Counted from the stretch's first letter, positions 1-9,784 are shown. The stretch is DNA of 64,000 nucleotides from Sphingobacterium sp. CZ-UAM (GCF_002000245.1 NZ_MTCM01000001.1:2294001-2358000), one strand, 5' to 3'. Made by a program: numbers and translations. The notes: generated from the sequence alone by a model not told the origin.

Positions 1-734
1 TGATCAATCAAACTACAAACGCAAAAGCAGTTGTTGATTGGGGATATAATGCATGGGGCGGGAAATATCCGCCTTTCGACCTGGATGATGTTGTTCCCAC
101 ACGTATAGCGAAAGCGTTCAACCTGCCTTTATTTACCCCCAATATCGTTATGGAAGGCGGTTCTGTCGAATTCAACGGAGCCGGAACAGTGATGACAACA
201 ACAGCATGTCTGCTCAATGAAAACAGAAATCCTGATTATACAAAAGAACAGATTGAGACTTACCTCAAAGAATTCTATGGACAAGATCAGGTATTATGGT
301 TAGGCGACGGAATTATTGGCGATGACACTGATGGTCATATTGATGACATCACGCGTTTTGTGAATGAAAACACGGTGTTAACTGTTGTTGAAGAAAATCC
401 GGAAGATGAAAATTATGCCATCCTCCAGGAGAATCTAGAAACACTTCGTTCCTTCAGATTACTCAACGGAGAAGCACTTAATATCGTCGAACTCCCGATG
501 CCCGCACCGGTAATCTATGAAGACACCAGACTTCCGGCATCATATGCCAACTTCTATATCGCAAATGATGTCGTCGTTGTTCCGATTTTCAACGATGCCA
601 ATGACCAGAGAGCATTGGATATTATTCAGGGATGCTTTCCGACACGGAAAGTTATCGGAATCAATTCGGTAGATATTATCTGGGGATTGGGTAGTTTTCA
701 TTGCCTGAGCCAGCAAGAGCCTGCACTCAGCTAA
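1..734 (+). CDS. aguA: agmatine deiminase family protein (5' end outside window)
   Basis: About 243 C-terminal codons are present, reading in frame from base 3; the first third of the gene lies before the window. The family hydrolyses agmatine to N-carbamoylputrescine in the cytosol (polyamine route); a related peptidyl-arginine deiminase activity is the main alternative. Visible signatures are WGYNAWGGKYPPFDLD near the start, GGSVEFNGAG, the GDDTDGHIDD segment that supplies active-site acid and histidine, and GSFHCLSQQEP with the catalytic cysteine near the C-terminus. A perfect palindromic terminator follows. The catalytic part is complete with no frameshift. Family assignment is firm; exact substrate is inferred. 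Confidence 0.88.
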   Translation, partial: INQTTNAKAVVDWGYNAWGGKYPPFDLDDVVPTRIAKAFNLPLFTPNIVMEGGSVEFNGAGTVMTTTACLLNENRNPDYTKEQIETYLKEFYGQDQVLWLGDGIIGDDTDGHIDDITRFVNENTVLTVVEENPEDENYAILQENLETLRSFRLLNGEALNIVELPMPAPVIYEDTRLPASYANFYIANDVVVVPIFNDANDQRALDIIQGCFPTRKVIGINSVDIIWGLGSFHCLSQQEPALS

Positions 735-750
735 GCATAAATTGCTCCAT

Positions 751-792
751 AAACAGAAAGGTTTCTTAATCGATTAAGAAACCTTTCTGTTT
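751..792. terminator. bidirectional terminator, perfect 42-nt palindrome
   Basis: A perfect 42-nt inverted repeat with A-rich 5' and T-rich 3' ends, centred on ATCGAT. It lies between two convergent genes (deiminase on +, DeoR regulator on -), so it can stop transcription from both sides. Confidence 0.8.
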
Positions 793-914
793 ATATAAGC
801 TACTGATTACAAACACTATTAAATTAGATCTTTTCTGTAACACACTTTTACTGCTTACGCTCGACAATACCGATGTCAGCTTATCGCAATAATCTGAAGC
901 GTACCGACAGCCCC

Positions 915-1676
915 CTAGACAACGACCACATGCACACCGGACTTCTCCAACGATTCAACAAATCCGGCATTCACTTTATCATCTGTAATCAATATATCAA
1001 TTTTTTCAAAGCCACAAATCCGTCCAAAGCTACGTCTTCCAAATTTGGACGAATCAGCTAAGACAACTACCTTTTGGGCCGTATCGATCATGATACGATT
1101 CAATTGGGCTTCCTGTGCACTGGATGTTGACACACCATACTCCAGATCTATTCCGTCTACCCCTAAAAACAATTTACTACAATAAAAGTCATGCAGTAAA
1201 TTTTCAGCATATTTTCCAGTGACTGAGGTGGAAGTTTTTCGTAATGTCCCTCCCATCTGCATAATTTCAACTGATGGGTATTTAATTAACTCCATGGCAA
1301 CGTTCAGCGCCGAAGTGACCACAGTAATATTTCCCTTAGGTACAATCTGCCTGGCCAACGATTGCATGGTGGTCCCGGAAGCAATAATAATTGAATCATT
1401 TTCTTCAATCATCTCAGCAGCCTTCTTCCCGATTCTACTTTTATCGTCCGAGCGAAGTTTCTCCTTTTCAAATACCGTCCGGTCCGTCGTATACGGATTG
1501 TACTGTGTCGCTCCGCCATGCGTCCGAAATAGCAGACCACTCTCTTCTAAAAGCGTGAGATCCTTGCGGATGGTAACAGAAGATACACCCAGTTCCTCGC
1601 ATAGGTCAATCACTTGGACTATACCTACCTCTTTTAATTGTTTTAAAATATATTGATGTCGCTCTACGTTTGTCAT
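915..1676 (-). CDS. DeoR/GlpR family transcriptional regulator
   Basis: A 253-aa repressor of the usual family length. The N-terminal winged HTH spans roughly residues 1-55 (VIDLCEELGVSSVTIRKDL, then the family mark FRTHGGAT). The DeoRC sugar-phosphate-sensing domain follows from about residue 75, with IASGTTMQSLA, LFLGVDGID and VVVLADSSKFG. Members bind DNA and release it on binding a phosphorylated sugar or polyol. No sugar gene is adjacent: the neighbours are a convergent deiminase and, across a 235-bp gap, an unrelated operon on the same strand, so the regulon cannot be inferred. ATG start at 1676; no clear TAnnTTTG box seen just upstream. Confidence 0.9.
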   Translation of the reverse strand: MTNVERHQYILKQLKEVGIVQVIDLCEELGVSSVTIRKDLTLLEESGLLFRTHGGATQYNPYTTDRTVFEKEKLRSDDKSRIGKKAAEMIEENDSIIIASGTTMQSLARQIVPKGNITVVTSALNVAMELIKYPSVEIMQMGGTLRKTSTSVTGKYAENLLHDFYCSKLFLGVDGIDLEYGVSTSSAQEAQLNRIMIDTAQKVVVLADSSKFGRRSFGRICGFEKIDILITDDKVNAGFVESLEKSGVHVVVV

Positions 1677-1911
1677 GGTTCTTTTATATGCGCTAAAATA
1701 TTAAATCTACCAGTTGTTTATCTATACAGATACATTAAGAAAATATAAAATATCAACGAAAACCATTACTGGATCGTAGCTTCAGATATTCTATACCAAT
1801 TTCCCTAGTAGAACTGACGTTAAAATAACGAATTTATTTAATTATTTATACTCTGTACAAAGAGAATTATACTTTATTCTAAAAAGATAACGTTTTTGGG
1901 TTTCAACAAAT

Positions 1912-2700
1912 TCAAAACTCCAAGGGATTGGGCCGAATATACTGGTAATCAAACTCCTTTTGAAGCAGGCTTCCACTCACTACTTTTTGAAAATGATCCC
2001 CTGGTTCAAATCGCAATGGCAGATCTAAACCATACTTTCGCGCAGAGGCCAGGATCACATCCTTTTTCTTTGGGTGCATTGGGGCCACAATATTATAGAC
2101 GGCATGTCTTAGGTCCTTGACAGAAGCCAAACTAATCAACCGCACAACATCATCCAGATGGACAAAATTAGCGAGCTGTTCACCCGTTGTGCAGATACGA
2201 TTGGCAAAATACTTTGCAAAAATGCGGTTTTTACCAAATAAGCCCCCAAGTCGATAGACATAGGTGTTAGGCAACGCTAGCATCTGTTGCTCAGCCAAAT
2301 AAAGTTTTTCGGAAAATTCTATTCCGGCTGACTCCAATTCATGATAGACAACATCTTTATCCGGGTATATTCCAACGGAACTTAGAAACAACTGTTTGGT
2401 CCATTGGATATTTTCAAGAAATCTCGAAATATTGGAAAAACGTACCTCTAAACCAGAAAGACTGTTTTTTTGGCTGGCAGGAATACTATTTAACACAAAG
2501 TCGAACCGGTCTGGAAGAAGTACATTAGACAAGGTATGACCTTGATCAAAGTCGGCAATAAATGAAAAAATACCATCAGTTTTAAGCCGATGGTATTTTT
2601 CATATTGTGTCGTACTTGCCCAGACCTCATGTCCCTGATGCTTCATATCCATGGCAAATGATTCTGCCAGCCATCCACATCCTAAAATGAGTATCCGCAT
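1912..2700 (-). CDS. NAD(P)-binding epimerase/SDR-like protein (YeeZ type)
   Basis: 262 aa. The N-terminal beta-alpha-beta dinucleotide fold reads MRILILGCGWLAESFA; the third glycine of the classical GxGxxG is replaced, as in YeeZ-type extended SDR relatives. LFLSSVGIYPD and LYLAEQQML occupy the usual catalytic-segment positions but lack a clean YxxxK, so dehydrogenase activity is doubtful. It starts 12 nt after proS ends on the same strand, so it is probably co-transcribed with proS. The substrate is unknown; the call is fold-level. Confidence 0.72.
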   Translation of the reverse strand: MRILILGCGWLAESFAMDMKHQGHEVWASTTQYEKYHRLKTDGIFSFIADFDQGHTLSNVLLPDRFDFVLNSIPASQKNSLSGLEVRFSNISRFLENIQWTKQLFLSSVGIYPDKDVVYHELESAGIEFSEKLYLAEQQMLALPNTYVYRLGGLFGKNRIFAKYFANRICTTGEQLANFVHLDDVVRLISLASVKDLRHAVYNIVAPMHPKKKDVILASARKYGLDLPLRFEPGDHFQKVVSGSLLQKEFDYQYIRPNPLEF

Positions 2701-2712
2701 AAGATCAAAAGA

Positions 2713-4185
2713 TTAATAAGCTTTTGCAAATAAAACGCGGCGACGAGAAGGTTTACCAGTGAAGATACATATACCCTCTTCCTCTTTGGCATCCAAAGGA
2801 ATACAACGGATTGTAGCCTTTGTTTCCTCTTTCACACGTTTTTCTGTTTCTGTGGTCCCATCCCAATGGCAGGAGATAAATCCACCTTTACCCTCCAGCA
2901 CTTCTTTAAATTCATCATAAGAATTTACCTCGGTAAAATGGGACGCTCTGAAATCCAATGCTTTTTGGTAAATATTTTCCTGTATTGCCTGCAACAGCTG
3001 TTCGATATTGCCAGCCAATCCTTCTTGTGCTACCGTTTCTTTTGTTTGGGTATCACGACGTGCCAGTTCTACAGTTCCATTTTGCATATCTCGCGCACCA
3101 ACAGCAACACGTACAGGAACACCCTTCAATTCCCATTCCGCGAATTTGAAGCCGGGACGTTGTGTATCACGGTCATCGTATTTCACCGAAATATCCTTGA
3201 TCTTCAACTCGCGCATTAACTGGTCCACGAATGTGTCAATCTGCGCTTTTTCTTCCTCCGTTTTAAAGATCGGAACAATAACAACCTGAATTGGAGCCAA
3301 TTTTGGCGGCAATACCAAGCCTTGATCGTCGGAGTGCGCCATAATCAATGCGCCCATCAAACGGGTAGAAACACCCCATGATGTTGCCCAAACATGCTCC
3401 AGCTTTCCTTCTTTAGAAGTAAATTTCACATCAAAAGCCTTCGCAAAGTTTTGTCCAAGAAAATGTGATGTACCAGCTTGCAACGCCTTTCCATCCTGCA
3501 TAAGCGCTTCGATACAGTAGGTATCCAAGGCGCCGGCGAAGCGTTCATTTTCCGTTTTCCGGCCACGTACAACCGGTACAGCTAAAATATTTTCAGCAAA
3601 TTCTGCATAGACATCAAGCATACGTTCGGTCTCTTCGATAGCTTCTTCCCTCGTAGCATGTGCCGTGTGGCCCTCCTGCCATAAAAACTCCGCTGTACGC
3701 AAGAAAAGACGCGTACGCATTTCCCAACGGACCACATTTGCCCATTGGTTAACCAAAATTGGCAGGTCACGATAAGATTCGATCCAACCACGGTACGTAT
3801 TCCATATAATCGTTTCAGATGTCGGACGTACGATTAACTCTTCCTCCAATTTTGCATCTTCATCCACCACAATCTTACCGGTACCATCGTTTTTTAATCT
3901 ATAATGTGTGACTACCGCACATTCAGTCGCAAAACCCTCTACATGGGCTGCTTCTTTAGAAAAAAACGACTTGGGGATGAATAAAGGAAAATAAGCATTG
4001 CTATGGCCTGTTTCTTTAAATCTCTTGTCTAAGATCGCTTGCATTCTTTCCCAGATAGCATATCCGTATGGTTTGATCACCATACAGCCCCGTACAGCTG
4101 AATTTTCAGCTAGATCAGCTTTGATCACAAGTTCATTGTACCATTGCGAATAATCTTCTGCACGACTTGTTATTCCTTTACTCAT
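2713..4185 (-). CDS. proS: prolyl-tRNA synthetase, archaeal/eukaryotic-type
   Basis: 490 aa, charging tRNA-Pro with proline in the cytosol. Length and layout fit the short ProRS type without the bacterial editing insertion. Class II motif 1 surrounds [17 protein letters not shown], motif 2 is [20 protein letters not shown], and motif 3 is within [19 protein letters not shown]. The anticodon-binding domain (from about residue 285) and the extra C-terminal domain ending in Tyr ([10 protein letters not shown]) are typical of this type. ATG at 4185. The gene upstream is divergent, with a 178-bp shared promoter region. Confidence 0.97.
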   Translation of the reverse strand: MSKGITSRAEDYSQWYNELVIKADLAENSAVRGCMVIKPYGYAIWERMQAILDKRFKETGHSNAYFPLFIPKSFFSKEAAHVEGFATECAVVTHYRLKNDGTGKIVVDEDAKLEEELIVRPTSETIIWNTYRGWIESYRDLPILVNQWANVVRWEMRTRLFLRTAEFLWQEGHTAHATREEAIEETERMLDVYAEFAENILAVPVVRGRKTENERFAGALDTYCIEALMQDGKALQAGTSHFLGQNFAKAFDVKFTSKEGKLEHVWATSWGVSTRLMGALIMAHSDDQGLVLPPKLAPIQVVIVPIFKTEEEKAQIDTFVDQLMRELKIKDISVKYDDRDTQRPGFKFAEWELKGVPVRVAVGARDMQNGTVELARRDTQTKETVAQEGLAGNIEQLLQAIQENIYQKALDFRASHFTEVNSYDEFKEVLEGKGGFISCHWDGTTETEKRVKEETKATIRCIPLDAKEEEGICIFTGKPSRRRVLFAKAY

Positions 4186-4270
4186 ATGAAATTGATAAAT
4201 TATTGTAACATTATTACGTTAAATCTCGTCTGTATTTCCAATACAAAAAGCGTTCAATAAAAAATATTTG

Positions 4271-4278
4271 TATTTTTG
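4271..4278 (+). promoter_or_regulatory. candidate -7 box (TATTTTTG) for the 4364 lipoprotein gene
   Basis: An exact match to the Bacteroidota TAnnTTTG box, 85 nt before the start codon, in the divergent gap between proS and the lipoprotein gene. No clear -33 TTTG at standard spacing was seen. Confidence 0.4.
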
Positions 4279-4363
4279 ATTACTTCGATTAAACCCCCTC
4301 GAGAAATTTGCGTCTAAGATAGTAAATAAGGCTGTATAATCGAAAATAACGATTTAGGATATT

Positions 4364-5527
4364 ATGAAAAAAAATAGATTATTTATCGGAGCACTTGCCA
4401 TGACAGGAGCATTTATGTTAGGTTCCTGCGGTACGAGTAGGCAAATCTATAGCGACGATGTCTATGGCAATAATGGACAGGCTAGACAGAAAGTCTATCA
4501 AAGTCCGGATTACTATTACACAGATGCAGATCAGGTTCAACAAGGAGGACAAGCTCAGGGCGGTTACTATGATGACGAATATTCAGACCAGGATTATAAC
4601 AATGATTCCTACGAAGATCTAGAATATGCAAACCGTATAAATAGGTTTTATTATGCGACCCCAGGGATGACCTATTTTGATCCCTTCTTCGATCCATGGT
4701 ATGGCTATGGATTTGGTGGAATGTACGGATATGGTCCTTCCTTCGGCTTAGGTTGGGGTTGGAATTCGGGCTGGGGTTCTTCATGGTCTCTTGGTTTTGG
4801 CTGGGGCTGGGGTTCCGGTTGGGGCTGGGGATCTCCTTGGTACGGTGGTTACCACCCTTGGGGCGGCTGGTATGGCGGTTACTGGGGATCTGGATGGTAT
4901 GGCAACGGCTATTGGGGCGGTGGCTACTGGGGCAGTTCAAGACCCTATTATGCTTCATCCCGATCAAGTTATAGAGACAACTACAATGTACGGACCTCTT
5001 CTTCCCGCACCAGAAGTTCGGGAAATTATGACCGCACGGGGGTAGCACGCGATTCCAGAGGACGTATTACTTCAGTAGCTAGTACACGATCAAGTGCCGG
5101 TGGTCGGACAAGATCATCTGACGGTTCTATATCACGTAGTTCTTCTGCCTATGACAGATCAAATGGCAGAACCAGATCTACGGACGGTATCTCAACTAGA
5201 GGCGGATATACAGATGGTGGCAGAACACGCAGCTCTGATAGATCCAATGGAACTTATCCAAATATGCGCAGCTCAAATGGGACTTCCAGAACCCGTACAA
5301 GTTCTGGTAATGTTTCCCGTCCAATGAGCCGTTCCATGGAAACCCGTTCAAGCTATCCAGGTTCGACATCAAGACCATCATATACGCCTCCAACAAGAAG
5401 TTATGATGGTGGATCTACACGCTCAAGCGGTGGTTTTTCCGGTGGCGGTAGCACCAGATCCAGTGGCGGATTCTCTGGCGGTGGCGGTGGTGGTAGCACC
5501 AGATCCAGCGGTGGACGTACACGCTAG
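4364..5527 (+). CDS. low-complexity Gly/Trp/Tyr-rich lipoprotein
   Basis: 387 aa. A signal peptide ends in an SPII lipobox (LGSC, Cys22), so export and lipid anchoring are expected. Three zones follow: an acidic Tyr/Asp/Gln-rich segment (about 25-95); a Gly/Trp/Tyr-rich block (about 105-195) built of YG, WG and GW steps; and a long Arg/Ser/Thr/Gly tail with many RTRSS/STRSS words, ending in near-duplicate FSGGGSTRSSGG units. No enzyme motif is visible. A structural or envelope-surface role is only a guess. A FadL-like porin gene follows on the same strand after about 70 bp. Confidence 0.8.
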   Translation: MKKNRLFIGALAMTGAFMLGSCGTSRQIYSDDVYGNNGQARQKVYQSPDYYYTDADQVQQGGQAQGGYYDDEYSDQDYNNDSYEDLEYANRINRFYYATPGMTYFDPFFDPWYGYGFGGMYGYGPSFGLGWGWNSGWGSSWSLGFGWGWGSGWGWGSPWYGGYHPWGGWYGGYWGSGWYGNGYWGGGYWGSSRPYYASSRSSYRDNYNVRTSSSRTRSSGNYDRTGVARDSRGRITSVASTRSSAGGRTRSSDGSISRSSSAYDRSNGRTRSTDGISTRGGYTDGGRTRSSDRSNGTYPNMRSSNGTSRTRTSSGNVSRPMSRSMETRSSYPGSTSRPSYTPPTRSYDGGSTRSSGGFSGGGSTRSSGGFSGGGGGGSTRSSGGRTR

Positions 5528-5598
5528 TAATAAAAATAGCTTACAGTAGCATGCAGCACCCTGTGTGCTACTGCTTATTATAGACGATATTTTAGCTT

Positions 5599-7197
5599 AT
5601 GACAATCAAAAAATTACTTTTTGGAACTGCATTTTTAATCGGTGCAGCAGGGACCGCTCAGGCGCAATACACGAAAGATGTGCTTCTATTTTCCCAAGGG
5701 GACAATGGCGGTACCGCTCGTTTCAAGGCCATGGGAAATGCTTCGACCGCTCTGGGTGGTGATATTAGTTCAATTACAGGCAACCCGGCTGGTTTAGGAT
5801 ATTTTAATCAATCAGACATCTCTGTAACAGGTAGATACCTTAATAATAAAAATAAAACCGATTATTTTGGACAGAATACCATTAGCAGCAAAAATAATTT
5901 CAACCTGGATAACGCTGGAATTGTTTTTCATTTGCCAACTTACCGGAATGGAGGAAACCTCGAAACAGGTTGGTTGAACTTTAATGTTGGTATTGCTTAC
6001 AACCGTAATTATGTTTACAATAATCTATTGCAATATAGCGGAATAAACACAGATAACTCCATTTCCCACGCATATGCTGATCAACTGAATTCCCCAAATG
6101 GAATGAATGGCTGGGGACAAGAGATTTACAACAATTCATATCTATTTGATTTTGATAAAGCTTATCAAAACCCATATAATCCGATCGTTGCGGGGGCAAA
6201 TTTTGATGGAAGAAACGGGCTGAAGCAGGTAAATTCTATTCTGGAAAAAGGCAGCAAATCCGAATCTGTCCTGTCTTTCGGAGCAAATTACAGCAATAAA
6301 TTGTACTTAGGGGCAGCGTTGGGATTTACAGCTTTTAGTTATGACAATTCAAGCTGGTTTACAGAGTATGGCCAGACAATGAATGTCGCACAAATGACAA
6401 AAGCGAATCCAAAGTCCGACTTTTTAAAACCAGGCGCGGAATATGCTAGCAAGCGTGAAATGTTGGATAAGGACTATGAGCTGTACGATGACTATGCACA
6501 AGTGACCGACGGTACAGGTGTAGATTTCAAATTAGGGGTAATATACAAGTTTACACCTACCTTCAGTATGGGTTTTACAGCGAAATCACCGACATTTATG
6601 AGCGTCAGAGATGAGTCTTACAGCAATTCGGAGTTCCGTTATTTTAAGCCAAATGAAGATAAGTCTTTTAAAGAATACCGCACCAGCGATAAAGCAGGTT
6701 ATAGCTATTTAGAGTATAATATGAATACACCATATAAACTCTCCGTAGGCGCCAGTCAGGTATTTTCCAGCGGCTTGATTACCGCGGATGTAGAATGGGT
6801 GGATTATGGAGCGATGCGTTTCAAAGATGCTGGGGCTGCTAATAAAACCTTGGAAAAAGACATGAACCAAAACATTAAAAACGCGTACCAAGGTGCATTT
6901 AATGCGCGTATCGGTGGAGAAGTTTTGTTTGACAACGTCTTTAGTGGTAGAGCTGGTTTCAACTATAGTGGTAACCCCTATAAAAATGCAGATTATACAA
7001 ACTATACCGCTTCTGTGGGTATAGGTGCAAAACTAGGTCGTGGGATGTATATCGATTTGACAGGAGCCTATAATGCTGTCAATTACAAAGAAAGCCCTTA
7101 TACTATCGATGAAGATTTTTGGAACACTGCCAGCCCTGCCGCAGATATAAAAAATCAACGAACAAATGTCGTTTTGACAATCGGTTCAAAATTTTAA
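5599..7197 (+). CDS. OmpP1/FadL-like outer-membrane protein
   Basis: 532 aa. A signal peptide with an AQAQ cleavage region (near residue 23) is followed by the family entry segment FKAMGNASTALGGDISSI and NPAGL, the N-terminal mark of FadL/TodX-like barrels that pass hydrophobic compounds across the outer membrane. The rest shows alternating aromatic strands and ends in IGSKF, with the terminal Phe expected of a beta-barrel. The substrate is unknown. A strong terminator follows, so the transcript probably ends here, with the preceding lipoprotein as a possible operon partner. Confidence 0.83.
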   Translation: MTIKKLLFGTAFLIGAAGTAQAQYTKDVLLFSQGDNGGTARFKAMGNASTALGGDISSITGNPAGLGYFNQSDISVTGRYLNNKNKTDYFGQNTISSKNNFNLDNAGIVFHLPTYRNGGNLETGWLNFNVGIAYNRNYVYNNLLQYSGINTDNSISHAYADQLNSPNGMNGWGQEIYNNSYLFDFDKAYQNPYNPIVAGANFDGRNGLKQVNSILEKGSKSESVLSFGANYSNKLYLGAALGFTAFSYDNSSWFTEYGQTMNVAQMTKANPKSDFLKPGAEYASKREMLDKDYELYDDYAQVTDGTGVDFKLGVIYKFTPTFSMGFTAKSPTFMSVRDESYSNSEFRYFKPNEDKSFKEYRTSDKAGYSYLEYNMNTPYKLSVGASQVFSSGLITADVEWVDYGAMRFKDAGAANKTLEKDMNQNIKNAYQGAFNARIGGEVLFDNVFSGRAGFNYSGNPYKNADYTNYTASVGIGAKLGRGMYIDLTGAYNAVNYKESPYTIDEDFWNTASPAADIKNQRTNVVLTIGSKF

Positions 7198-7212
7198 GCG
7201 ATTTTTCTCGAT

Positions 7213-7240
7213 AAAACGTCCAGCCCGTCTGGACGTTTTT
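7213..7240 (+). terminator. intrinsic terminator after the FadL-like gene
   Basis: Stem AAAACGTCCAG / CTGGACGTTTT with a 5-nt loop, followed by T-rich sequence, 16 nt past the stop codon. Confidence 0.85.
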
Positions 7241-7282
7241 CATTTATTACAATCCCACCAATTATAATTTAAAAGCTTTTAG

Positions 7283-7290
7283 TAAATTTG
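7283..7290 (+). promoter_or_regulatory. candidate -7 box (TAAATTTG) for the 7311 gene
   Basis: An exact TAnnTTTG match ending 20 nt before ATG 7311. It argues against the in-frame TTG at 7296 as the start, because that would leave almost no leader. Confidence 0.55.
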
Positions 7291-7310
7291 TCCTCTTGGT
7301 TGAAAATCAC

Positions 7311-8066
7311 ATGACAAATCAGAAAGTCTCAAAAGCGTTCAATGTTCTATTTACTTATCCCATCTGGCGGATCGAGATCGATGCCGAGAACAGACTGATA
7401 GCGATAGAGACGAGGAATCCAGCAGACACACTCCCCTATTTTAATGTGATTTCTTTTGAAGGGGCTAATATTCTTCGGGACTTCAAAGCCATCAGCAAAG
7501 AGTGGGTATTGGCTGGAATTCAATGCCAGAAACTGATCCTAAAAAAAATCTCGGATACTTCACCCATCGATGCTGGCATCCAAATTATAGACTGTTATCA
7601 ACCTCAACGACAGGAAACCTGGTTTAACTACATTTTTCTCGAGATGGTCAGGGATGCTATCCTGCTTAGGCCCAAAATGATCGCGCAAGGATTGCAATTG
7701 TTTTTAGATCTAAAGACAATGTCCATAAAAGATAAAAAGGAGGCATCTTTTAAACCTTTTGACAGCCAAATAGTCTACCCAGTAATTTACAATGGTCAAA
7801 CACCCCATTTTTTGACAGATTTCACAATAGATGACGAAATTTGGCTAAATGTTTTGGAGGACTATTTTATTTGGGCTTTCTATGAAAAAAACAACGATAA
7901 TCACTATCAAATCCGGATAGTTCGATCAACAAAAGATAGGTTAATTGACGCTGTTGTTGCAGTAACTCAATTGCCGCTAAAGTTTTTCAACATCTATTTT
8001 CTTGTTAACAAACAAATATTCCTTTTGACAGACAATAAACGGGAGTTTGTTTCGTATTTAGTATAA
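7311..8066 (+). CDS. DUF4905-like hypothetical protein
   Basis: 251 aa from ATG 7311; an in-frame TTG at 7296 would add five residues, but the promoter box just upstream favours the ATG. There is no signal peptide and no membrane segment. The N-terminal run FTYPIWRIEIDAENRLIAIE and the alternating beta-rich pattern resemble a Bacteroidota-only family that I believe is DUF4905, function unknown. It lies 11 bp before the LysM protein gene on the same strand, so the two are likely co-transcribed. I cannot assign a role. Confidence 0.65.
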   Translation: MTNQKVSKAFNVLFTYPIWRIEIDAENRLIAIETRNPADTLPYFNVISFEGANILRDFKAISKEWVLAGIQCQKLILKKISDTSPIDAGIQIIDCYQPQRQETWFNYIFLEMVRDAILLRPKMIAQGLQLFLDLKTMSIKDKKEASFKPFDSQIVYPVIYNGQTPHFLTDFTIDDEIWLNVLEDYFIWAFYEKNNDNHYQIRIVRSTKDRLIDAVVAVTQLPLKFFNIYFLVNKQIFLLTDNKREFVSYLV

Positions 8067-8077
8067 TTGCAAAATAT

Positions 8078-8995
8078 ATGAAACTATTATTCGAATTAAA
8101 TACATATAAAAAGGTAGCCATTTTATCAATTTCGATGCTATCTCTTCAACAGGTTGAAGCTAAAAATTTCACTTTCACACCGACCACCGCGATCCCCGAC
8201 TCCGTTGGGACAGAAGTAGTCAATGGTGAAGAATTTGTCCTTTTCAAAATAGAAAAAGGAGATAATTATTACCAACTCAGCAAAAAATACAAAACCACGG
8301 TGGGGCAGCTGACGCAGATAAATGGAAACGGTACATTAAGTATCGGACAGATTGTTAAAGTCCCAACTGGTCGAAAACCAAGTCCTATTGCGAATAAAAC
8401 GCCTAACAACACAGCACAACAGAATCCGCGTGATCCACAACAAGGTTTTACAGCCTATATCGTTGGCGAAAAAGAAACCTTATATGCCATATCCAAAAGA
8501 TTTGGTATCACTGTCGAAGATATCAAAAAAGCCAACAACCTAAAAAACAATACCATTAGTGGTGGTATGAAATTAATGATCCCAAATCAACCGCTACCGC
8601 CTGAAAGGCCAAAATTGGTTGAACCTAAAGGCGTTGAAATCGTTGCTTCCGATTCTACAAACGATGACGATAAAGAAGAAAATCAGATTTCAACAAACCG
8701 CTATGGAATACGGGAAAAAGCTGAGCGGGGCATCGGTGTCTGGATGGATGGTTTGTCCTCCCAGGGAACAAGTAATCTCGCCCTCCATAAAAGCGCGCCT
8801 GTAGGGACAATCCTAAAAATCACCAACCCAATGACTAAAAGTGTTACTTACGCGAAAGTAGTCGGCAAATTTAATGACAATGCCGAAAACCAAAATGCCA
8901 TTGTTGTGTTATCAAAGTCCGCAGCAGCAAGTATTGGAGCATTAGATAAACGCTTTCAGGTAGAGATCGCCTACGGATTACCTTTAGAAAATTAA
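8078..8995 (+). CDS. secreted LysM protein with C-terminal RlpA-like domain
   Basis: 305 aa. The N-terminal hydrophobic stretch (residues 12-28) looks like a signal peptide. Two LysM peptidoglycan-binding modules follow, about residues 53-96 (IEKGDNYYQLSKKYKTT) and 122-168 (VGEKETLYAISKRFGIT), each with the usual xxVxxGDTLYxIxxxF pattern. After a Pro/acidic linker the C-terminal ~100 residues match a double-psi beta-barrel of RlpA type (GTILKITNPMTKSVTYAKVVG). The Asp of lytic RlpA enzymes is not obvious, so binding rather than cleavage of cell wall is possible. It probably acts in the periplasm. Confidence 0.82.
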   Translation: MKLLFELNTYKKVAILSISMLSLQQVEAKNFTFTPTTAIPDSVGTEVVNGEEFVLFKIEKGDNYYQLSKKYKTTVGQLTQINGNGTLSIGQIVKVPTGRKPSPIANKTPNNTAQQNPRDPQQGFTAYIVGEKETLYAISKRFGITVEDIKKANNLKNNTISGGMKLMIPNQPLPPERPKLVEPKGVEIVASDSTNDDDKEENQISTNRYGIREKAERGIGVWMDGLSSQGTSNLALHKSAPVGTILKITNPMTKSVTYAKVVGKFNDNAENQNAIVVLSKSAAASIGALDKRFQVEIAYGLPLEN

Positions 8996-9030
8996 TTAAA
9001 ATAAAATAGCTCTTGCAGCGCAAAACAAGA

Positions 9031-9669
9031 ATGAATAACAAACCGTATGTCATAGGGATTGCCGGAAGCAGTGGTTCTGGAAAAACTTTTTTTTTGAATA
9101 GCTTTTTGAAACACTTCAAAACTGATGAAGTGACATTGATTTCCCAAGACGACTATTACATTCCTGCCAATACAAAAACGCAGGAAGAAAATAGACTCTA
9201 TAATTTTGATATCCCCACATCCATAGACAGAGAAGCTTTCTATAAAGACATCAAAGCACTCTTTAATGGAGAGACAATTTATAAAGAGGAATATACATTT
9301 AATAATCCTTCCTTAACACCAAAAATGTTAGAGATAAAACCGGCTCCGATATTGATTATTGAAGGACTTTTCATTTTCTATTACACAGAAATAAATGCGC
9401 TTATAAATCATAAGATATTCTTGAGCGCTGATCAGGATATCGCACTCAGAAGAAGACTGCATCGCGATTTGGTTGAACGTGGTTATTTTGAGGATGATGT
9501 GATGTACAAATGGGTGAATCACGTCCTCCCCTCCTACAACGAGTATTTATTACCGTTTCAGGATTCTTGTGATCAGGTCATATTCAATAATACAGACGAG
9601 CCTGAACCGATTTGGGATATTACCAATCAGATTTCTGAAGAGCTAAAAACAAAACTTAATTTAGTATAA
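9031..9669 (+). CDS. udk: uridine kinase
   Basis: 212 aa from ATG 9031; an in-frame TTG at 9013 is less likely. It phosphorylates uridine/cytidine to UMP/CMP in pyrimidine salvage. The Walker A loop is GSSGSGKT (residues 12-19); ISQDDYYIP supplies the nucleoside-binding acidic segment, and IIEGLFIFYY plus RRRLHRDLVERGY match the Walker B and lid regions. It follows the LysM gene by about 35 bp and ends in a strong terminator. Family membership is firm; a phosphoribulokinase-like relative with another substrate cannot be excluded. Confidence 0.88.
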   Translation: MNNKPYVIGIAGSSGSGKTFFLNSFLKHFKTDEVTLISQDDYYIPANTKTQEENRLYNFDIPTSIDREAFYKDIKALFNGETIYKEEYTFNNPSLTPKMLEIKPAPILIIEGLFIFYYTEINALINHKIFLSADQDIALRRRLHRDLVERGYFEDDVMYKWVNHVLPSYNEYLLPFQDSCDQVIFNNTDEPEPIWDITNQISEELKTKLNLV

Positions 9670-9674
9670 CGTAG

Positions 9675-9712
9675 ATAAAGACGGGCTTAGGTATGAATAA
9701 GCCCGTCTTTAT
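9675..9712 (+). terminator. intrinsic terminator after udk
   Basis: Perfect 15-bp stem ATAAAGACGGGCTTA / TAAGCCCGTCTTTAT with an 8-nt loop, then TTAAAA. It separates udk from the purH promoter. Confidence 0.85.
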
Positions 9713-9730
9713 TTAAAAGTGCTTGATTTA

Positions 9731-9761
9731 TTGACATCAAGATTTTAAATTCATATCTTTG
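9731..9761 (+). promoter_or_regulatory. purH promoter (TTG -33, TATCTTTG -7)
   Basis: TTG at 9731-9733 and TATCTTTG at 9754-9761 with a 20-nt spacer match the Bacteroidota sigma consensus. The box ends 23 nt before the purH ATG. Confidence 0.75.
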
Positions 9762-9784
9762 CGCCACGAAACAAATCCATCATA

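Noticed and set aside
1219..1656. 145-codon plus-strand frame
   Set aside because: It is opposite the DeoR-type regulator, which has complete HTH and DeoRC signatures.
4482..5048. 188-codon minus-strand frame
   Set aside because: It is the complement of the low-complexity lipoprotein gene, whose signal peptide and lipobox show the plus strand is coding.
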